This document shows positions 33,133 through 38,296 of a stretch of 38,296 nucleotides of DNA, piece by piece. Positions within the stretch are counted from its first letter, which is position 1, and the number at the start of each line of letters is the position of its first letter. The notes under the pieces were generated by a model. The model was not told where the DNA came from. It did no database searches and worked only from the letters and a program-made list of their open reading frames with translations. This stretch comes from Sulfuricella sp. (lineage in GTDB: Bacteria; Pseudomonadota; Gammaproteobacteria; Burkholderiales; Sulfuricellaceae). Location: the NCBI GenBank assembly GCA_018336195.1, contig JAGXQV010000003.1, positions 1 to 38,296 on the forward strand, read 5' to 3'. The position numbers and the translations under genes are program-made.

Positions 33133-36100
33133 ATGAACGCCAGCCACTACCAGCCCTTGGCCCAGAGAGGGCCCCGCTCGCTACGCCGGCTGCTGCTGCC
33201 TCTGTTCCTGCTATTGGCGACGGTTGCCCCGCTGGAGACCCCGGCCGACACCACCGACCGCACCCCAGCCCCCGCCGCGCAGGAACTGCAAAGCATCTAC
33301 GGCCCCAAGACCTACGCAGCCGGCAGCAGCGTCACCGACAGCTTCAAACTCCCGGCCGGCGTCACCCCCCCCTGCTACCTGCAAATCGACAACGGACGAG
33401 CCGACGGCAAGGGCAGGGTAGGGGACGCCACCATCACCCTCAACGACCGCACCCTACTCAGTAAAAAGCAATTCAGCGGCGCCGTCTCCTACCGCACCAA
33501 AGTCGAACTAAGCGACACCAACCGACTCCGCATCGAAGTCCCCGCCGCCGAACGAGACAAGACCGACAACAAAGGAAGCCCCGCCCAATTCAGCCTCGGC
33601 ATCAATTGCACCCCGGTACTGCCCCGGCCCACCGAACTCAGCCCCGACCCGCTCAAACTCGGAGCGGGAACCAGCGGCACCCTCACCGCCCGACTCGCCC
33701 CCACCCCAGTCAGCGGCGGCGTACTCAACCTCAGCAGCAGCAACGAACGCATTGCCGGCGTCCCCGCCAGCCAAGCCTACCGCCCCGGCCAAAGCCGAAT
33801 CGACATCCCCGTCAGCGCCAAAAGCCCCGGCGAAGCGCGGATCACCGCCAGCCTCAACGGCCGCCGAGCCGACGCCGCCGTCCGAGTCAAACCCGCACGC
33901 CCGGCCAGCCTCGCCAGCCTATTGCCCGGCAGCCTCAGCCTCGCCCCCGGCGCCCAAGGTCAACTCACCGCCACCCTCAGCGCCCCGCAAGCCCATAAAA
34001 CCGAAATCACCCTGCGCATCGGCGAAGCCCGCGACAACGAACGCGACGACCACGACAAAGGCCGCGGCCGCGACGCCCCCCTCATCAGCGCCCCCGAAAC
34101 CGTCAGCGTCCCCCCCGGCCAGACCCGCGTCAGCATCCCCGTCACCGCCGGCACCCGCAGCGGCACCACCTCGCTCACCGCCCGCCTCGACGGCAGCAGC
34201 GCCACCAGCCAAATCACCGTCGCCGCCACCCAACCCAGCGTCGTCGCCCTGGTTCCCGCAACCCAACTCCTCACCCTCGGCAGCAACGCCACCCTCACCC
34301 TCACCTTAAGCGCCGCCGTCGCCAAAGACACCCTCATCCCCTTGAGCGCCAGCCCCACCGGCATCGTCACGCACCCCGCCAGCGTCACCATCCCCGCCGG
34401 CCAAAGCAGCACCCCGATCGCCCTCACCGCCGTGGGCTTCGGCCAAACCAGCATCAGCGCCGCCCTCAACGGCGGCAGCGCCGCCAGCCTCATCCAAGTC
34501 ATCCCCGTCCCAGCGCGGATCGCCGCCCTCGAACCGGCGACCGCCACCTTAGCCAGCGGCGCCGACGGCCCATTCACCGTCAAGCTCAACGCCATCCAAC
34601 CCGACAACACCGACATCGCCTTAAGCGTCGACCAAGCCACACTCCTGCAAATCCCCGCCAGCGTCACCGTCCCCGCCGGACAAACCCAAGCCACCTTCAG
34701 CGCCACCGGCACAAACAGCGGCGACGTCATCCTCAGCGCCGCCCTGAACGGCGAACAAAAGACCGCCCGCATCCACATCAGCCCGCAAGCGGCGCACCTC
34801 CTCCCGCTCACCCCCAACCCCCTAAGCCTGCAACAAGGCGCCACCGGCAGCCTGGGAGTCGGCCTCGACATCGTTCAAGAAAACGACACCGTCATCGCTA
34901 TCGCCAACAGCGCCCCGACGATCATCGACACCCCGGCAAGCCTCACCGTCCCCGCCGGACAAACCCAGGCCAGCCTGCCCGTCGCCGCCCTCCAGGCCGG
35001 AAACGCCCAGCTCAGCGCCACCCTCAACGGCAGCAGCCAAAGCGCCGCCATCGAAATCCAGCCGCCGCCGCCCGGCGTCGCCGGCCTCGACCCCGCCCTG
35101 CTCAAACTGCCCAAAGGGCGGCCCGGCGTATTGCGAATCAGCTTAAACCGCGCCCCCAACACCCCGGCCAGCGTCGCCCTCACCAGCGACACCCCCACGG
35201 TCGCCACCGTCCCGCCCGGCATCGTCGTCCCCGCCGGCGCACTCGGCGCCGACCTGCCCGTCAGCAGCCTCGCCGAAGGGCAAAGCCGGATCGGCGCCAG
35301 CCTCAACGGCACCACCGCCAGCGCCACCGTCAGCGTCGGCCCCGCCGAACCCATCGGCCTCACCCTGGTACCCGACAGCCCCAACTCCTGGTCCAACGAC
35401 AGCTTCAGCCTAAGCGTCACCGGCATCTACAGCGATGGCACAAGCCTCGACCTCACCGGCCAAGCCACCTTCAGCAGCAGCGACCCCAACGTCGCCACCA
35501 TCGGCCCCGACGGCAGCGTCGCCACCCTCGCCGCCGGCACCACCACCCTCAGCGCCGTCGTCGCCTACACCGACGTCCAAGGCCAACCCGCCCGCGTCGC
35601 CCAGACCACCCAACTCACCGTCAAAGGCGCCGGCACCCTCGTCTTAAGCGCCCCCGCCGCCACCCTCGCCGTCGGCAAAACGCAGACCGTCACCGTCACC
35701 TCGCCCGATCCCGCCGGAGCAGGGGGGCTCACCGTCAGCCTCGCCATCACGGGCGGCATCACCGCCCCGGCGAGCATCCAGATTCCCGCCGGCGGCCTCA
35801 GCGCCACCTTTACCGTCACCGCCACCGCCGCCGGCCCCGCCACCCTCAAAGCCAGCGCCCCCGGCCGCTACCCCGGCAGCCTCGCCCTCACCATCGCCCC
35901 CGCCCTGAGCCTCACCGCCATCGCCCCGCCGAGCGTCATCGCCGACGGCCAGGCCAAGCTCTTGAGCCTCAGCGGAAGCGGCTTCGTCAACGGCGCCCAA
36001 ATACTCGCCGGCGGCCAAACCCTGCCCAGCGTCTACCAGGACGCCGGCCACCTCAGCGCCACCCTGCCCGGCAGCCTCGCCGCCGCCCCCGGCAGCCAAC

Positions 36101-38296
36101 TCATCCAAGTCGTCAACCCCGACGGCCAGAAATCCAACACCCTCAACCTCACCCTCCTGAGCGCCGCCCCCCAGATCGTCGGCCTCAACCCCGCCAGCGG
36201 CCCGGTCGGCAGCGCCGTCACCCTCCAGGGCAGCCAATTCTCCGCCACCCCCAGCGGCAACGACGTGCGCTTCAACGGCGAACGCGCCACCGTCGCCGCC
36301 GCCAGCGCCACCGAACTCAAAGTCATCGTCCCGGTCAAGGCCAGCAGCGGCCCGGTCAGCGTCACCACCGCCAAAGGCACGGGCGTGAGCCCCATCCCCT
36401 ATACCGTCAAATCGCAACAAGACTTCGACCTCCAGCTCGACCCCGCCGCCGCCCAACTCCCGCGCGGCGGCGCCGCCGGCGTACGGGTCAAACTCGCCAG
36501 CAACGGACTCGCCGACTACGGCCAAGCCGTCACCTTGAGCGTCACCGGCCTGCCCGCCGGCATCGCCTGGCAAGCCAACCCGCCCCGGCTCACCAACTAC
36601 ACCCCGGCCACCGTCACCTTCAGCGCCGGCCCTGCGGTCGCCCCCGGCGACTACAACGTCACCCTCACCGGCAGCGGCCCGCTCGACCAAGGCAGCGCCA
36701 GCCGCAGCAAAACCGTCAAACTCACCGTCCTCCCCGTCGACGCCACCAGCGTCAGCGGCCTCGTCCTCCACGCCGACGACGACAGCCCCTTCGTCGGCGC
36801 ACGGATCCGCCTGAACGGCCAGGAAACCACCACCGACGCCAGCGGCAACTACCGCATCGTCAACCCCGGCACAGCCGGCGACCAGGTACTGCTGATCGAC
36901 GGCCACACCAACAACAGCGCCACCACCCAATACCCCTCCGCGATCGCCATGCCGGTCATGATCAATGCCGGCCAGGACAACCGCGCGCTCACCTCCTACA
37001 TCCAAGCCGTCGACGTCACCAAATCGACCGTCATCGTCCCCGGCCAAGCCGTCAGCGTCACCAACCCCGACCTGCCCGACTACGCCCTCAACATCCCGCA
37101 AGGCGCCGTCCTCATGGGGTGGAACGGCCAACCCATCGACAAAGTCAGCGTCCGCACCGTCGCCGCCGACAAACTCCCGATCAAACCGCTGCCGCCCGGC
37201 GTCAACGCCAAGACCGTCTACCTCTACTACTTCTTCCGCGAAGGCGGCGCCACACCCAGCCAACCGATCCCCGTCACCATGATGAACGACATGGGCGCGC
37301 TCCCCGGCGAGAAAGCCGACCTGTGGTACTACGACGAATCGATCACCCCCGACGCCAACTCCAACCAATGGCGGATCATGGGGCAGGGCACCGTCTCGGA
37401 CGACGGCAAGTCCATCGTCTCCGACCCCGGCGTCGGCATCCCCAAATTCTGCTGCGGCGCCACCACCGCCAGCCCGCCGCCGCCGCCCAACCCGAGCGGC
37501 CCGCCGCCCAACCCCCCGCCGTCCGGCCCGCCCGGCAGCGATGACGGCAGCGACCCGAGCGGCACGGGCAGCGGTGGCGGCCCGAGCGGCAACAGCCCGC
37601 CCGGCGGCGGCGACAACGCGCCCAGCAGCCCGACCAGCAGCCCACCCGGTGACCCGACCAGAGTCCCGCCCGCCGACGCGCCCCCGCCCGAGCAGCCGGC
37701 CAAGCCCGCGCCCGAGCAGCAGCCGGAACCCGATCCGTGCAGCGAGAACCCGGTCATCTACGGCACCGGCGCCTCGCTGGTAATGCGCGGCCACGTCCTG
37801 GGCGTGAACGCCCTCCTGCCGGCCAACCTCGGCTGCCGCTACAACTCCCTGACCGACCGGATCGGCCCGTTCGGGCGGGGCACCTACCTCAACACCGAAT
37901 GGCAGTTGAGCCTCAGTGCTGCCGCCATGGTCCTGATGAGCCCGCAGGGACACCGCTGGATCCTCGCCAAAGGCCTCGACAACGTCTACCGCCCCAACCC
38001 CGGCCTACCCGGCGTGGAAGGCGCCGAAGGCACGAGCAACGGCACTGGCACCGGCAGTACCAGCGTCATCCGCTTCCGCGACGGCAGCCGCTACGAATTC
38101 ACCGTCTTCGGGCGCGGCAACCAAGTCCTCACCGCCCAGATCGACCCGTGGGGCAACCGCCTCACCGTCCAGCGCAACAGCGGCACTATCGGCGCCGTCG
38201 GCATCGCCCAAAGCGTCACCGACAGCGCCGGCCGGGTCACCCGCATCGAATACAACGGCGCCCTCATCAGCCGCCTCACCGACACCAGCGGCAGAA
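33133..38296 (+). CDS. Giant exported Ig-like/IPT-TIG/RHS protein, open at the window end
   Basis: 1721 codons without a stop; the gene continues past the window. The ATG at 33133 follows GAGGGAG and a signal peptide (RRLLLPLFLLLATVAPLETPA). Order: about six Ig-like repeats with an S-V-T-V-P-A-G-Q pattern (about 170-750), a BIG2-like domain (about 750-830), two IPT/TIG domains (about 930-1090), a carboxypeptidase-regulatory-like domain (from about 1207, SGLVLHADDDSPFVGARIRL), a proline/glycine-rich linker (about 1446-1535) and the start of an RHS region (NPVIYGTGASLVMRGHVLG, then DPWGNRLTVQR). RHS proteins build a closed shell that often carries a C-terminal toxin; that end is not visible. 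Codon use is extreme: GCC, AGC, ACC, CTC and GTC dominate, with CAA for glutamine, unlike the flanking genes. Confidence 0.88.
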   Translation, partial: MNASHYQPLAQRGPRSLRRLLLPLFLLLATVAPLETPADTTDRTPAPAAQELQSIYGPKTYAAGSSVTDSFKLPAGVTPPCYLQIDNGRADGKGRVGDATITLNDRTLLSKKQFSGAVSYRTKVELSDTNRLRIEVPAAERDKTDNKGSPAQFSLGINCTPVLPRPTELSPDPLKLGAGTSGTLTARLAPTPVSGGVLNLSSSNERIAGVPASQAYRPGQSRIDIPVSAKSPGEARITASLNGRRADAAVRVKPARPASLASLLPGSLSLAPGAQGQLTATLSAPQAHKTEITLRIGEARDNERDDHDKGRGRDAPLISAPETVSVPPGQTRVSIPVTAGTRSGTTSLTARLDGSSATSQITVAATQPSVVALVPATQLLTLGSNATLTLTLSAAVAKDTLIPLSASPTGIVTHPASVTIPAGQSSTPIALTAVGFGQTSISAALNGGSAASLIQVIPVPARIAALEPATATLASGADGPFTVKLNAIQPDNTDIALSVDQATLLQIPASVTVPAGQTQATFSATGTNSGDVILSAALNGEQKTARIHISPQAAHLLPLTPNPLSLQQGATGSLGVGLDIVQENDTVIAIANSAPTIIDTPASLTVPAGQTQASLPVAALQAGNAQLSATLNGSSQSAAIEIQPPPPGVAGLDPALLKLPKGRPGVLRISLNRAPNTPASVALTSDTPTVATVPPGIVVPAGALGADLPVSSLAEGQSRIGASLNGTTASATVSVGPAEPIGLTLVPDSPNSWSNDSFSLSVTGIYSDGTSLDLTGQATFSSSDPNVATIGPDGSVATLAAGTTTLSAVVAYTDVQGQPARVAQTTQLTVKGAGTLVLSAPAATLAVGKTQTVTVTSPDPAGAGGLTVSLAITGGITAPASIQIPAGGLSATFTVTATAAGPATLKASAPGRYPGSLALTIAPALSLTAIAPPSVIADGQAKLLSLSGSGFVNGAQILAGGQTLPSVYQDAGHLSATLPGSLAAAPGSQLIQVVNPDGQKSNTLNLTLLSAAPQIVGLNPASGPVGSAVTLQGSQFSATPSGNDVRFNGERATVAAASATELKVIVPVKASSGPVSVTTAKGTGVSPIPYTVKSQQDFDLQLDPAAAQLPRGGAAGVRVKLASNGLADYGQAVTLSVTGLPAGIAWQANPPRLTNYTPATVTFSAGPAVAPGDYNVTLTGSGPLDQGSASRSKTVKLTVLPVDATSVSGLVLHADDDSPFVGARIRLNGQETTTDASGNYRIVNPGTAGDQVLLIDGHTNNSATTQYPSAIAMPVMINAGQDNRALTSYIQAVDVTKSTVIVPGQAVSVTNPDLPDYALNIPQGAVLMGWNGQPIDKVSVRTVAADKLPIKPLPPGVNAKTVYLYYFFREGGATPSQPIPVTMMNDMGALPGEKADLWYYDESITPDANSNQWRIMGQGTVSDDGKSIVSDPGVGIPKFCCGATTASPPPPPNPSGPPPNPPPSGPPGSDDGSDPSGTGSGGGPSGNSPPGGGDNAPSSPTSSPPGDPTRVPPADAPPPEQPAKPAPEQQPEPDPCSENPVIYGTGASLVMRGHVLGVNALLPANLGCRYNSLTDRIGPFGRGTYLNTEWQLSLSAAAMVLMSPQGHRWILAKGLDNVYRPNPGLPGVEGAEGTSNGTGTGSTSVIRFRDGSRYEFTVFGRGNQVLTAQIDPWGNRLTVQRNSGTIGAVGIAQSVTDSAGRVTRIEYNGALISRLTDTSGR

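Noticed and set aside
35644-37953. 769-codon open frame on the minus strand inside the giant gene
   Set aside because: It lies fully opposite the RHS/TIG gene, has no ribosome-binding site and a low-complexity G/A/V/D-rich product. Codon bias of the real gene (few codons giving antisense stops) explains it.

Overview
The window looks like a chromosomal stretch of a GC-rich Gram-negative proteobacterium, most likely a betaproteobacterium. This is inferred from the protein families (MiaA, ExaC, SapC, FmdB, SrpA-type catalase, an AcoR-type sigma-54 activator), from a Tat signal and a secretin, and from composition. No 16S or other marker settles the genus.

Region 1 (1-16.5 kb) is GC-rich, ordinary-looking chromosome. 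A minus-strand group encodes a periplasmic catalase-like haem protein, a Tat-exported metallophosphoesterase and the start of a third exported protein. Next come miaA, then a three-gene unit (YeiH-type transporter, 51-residue single-TM protein, UspA-family protein). They are followed by a 4xCBS-PAS-GGDEF protein, a SapC-family protein, an FmdB zinc ribbon, a Dabb protein and a small six-cysteine protein. A 1151-residue protein resembles PPi-dependent PEP carboxykinase. An AcoR-type activator lies divergent from exaC, with a clear -24/-12 promoter and two upstream palindromes between them.

Region 2 (16.8-27.3 kb) is visibly poorer in GC. It holds one tightly packed minus-strand operon of twelve genes, many sharing 4-nt ATGA overlaps: lytic transglycosylase, GspG, GspF, GspE, PilM/N/O/P-like assembly proteins, a secretin lipoprotein ending in a cohesin-like domain, and three more pseudopilins. 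It is a compact hybrid of type II secretion and type IV pilus parts. No prepilin peptidase and no recognisable GspH-K are in the window. A fragment resembling the 3' end of a tRNA, next to a long imperfect hairpin, sits at the compositional boundary (16.72-16.82 kb), so region 2 may be an integrated island; this is inference.

Region 3 (27.3-28.3 kb) is AT-rich and mostly non-coding, with at most one small membrane ORF.

Region 4 (28.3 kb to the end), on the plus strand, encodes three large exported proteins: a 976-residue protein with one YD (RHS-type) motif and about seven IPT/TIG-like domains in 233-residue modules; a 489-residue glycine-rich protein; and a giant protein, open at the window end after 1721 residues, with Ig-like, IPT/TIG and carboxypeptidase-regulatory-like domains, a proline-rich linker and the start of an RHS/YD region. 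Its codon use is extremely C-ending. A REP-like element and a perfect 13-bp inverted repeat precede it.

The most interesting reading is that the operon of region 2 exports the large surface proteins of region 4. The sequence shows only adjacency and signal peptides; the functional link is a hypothesis.
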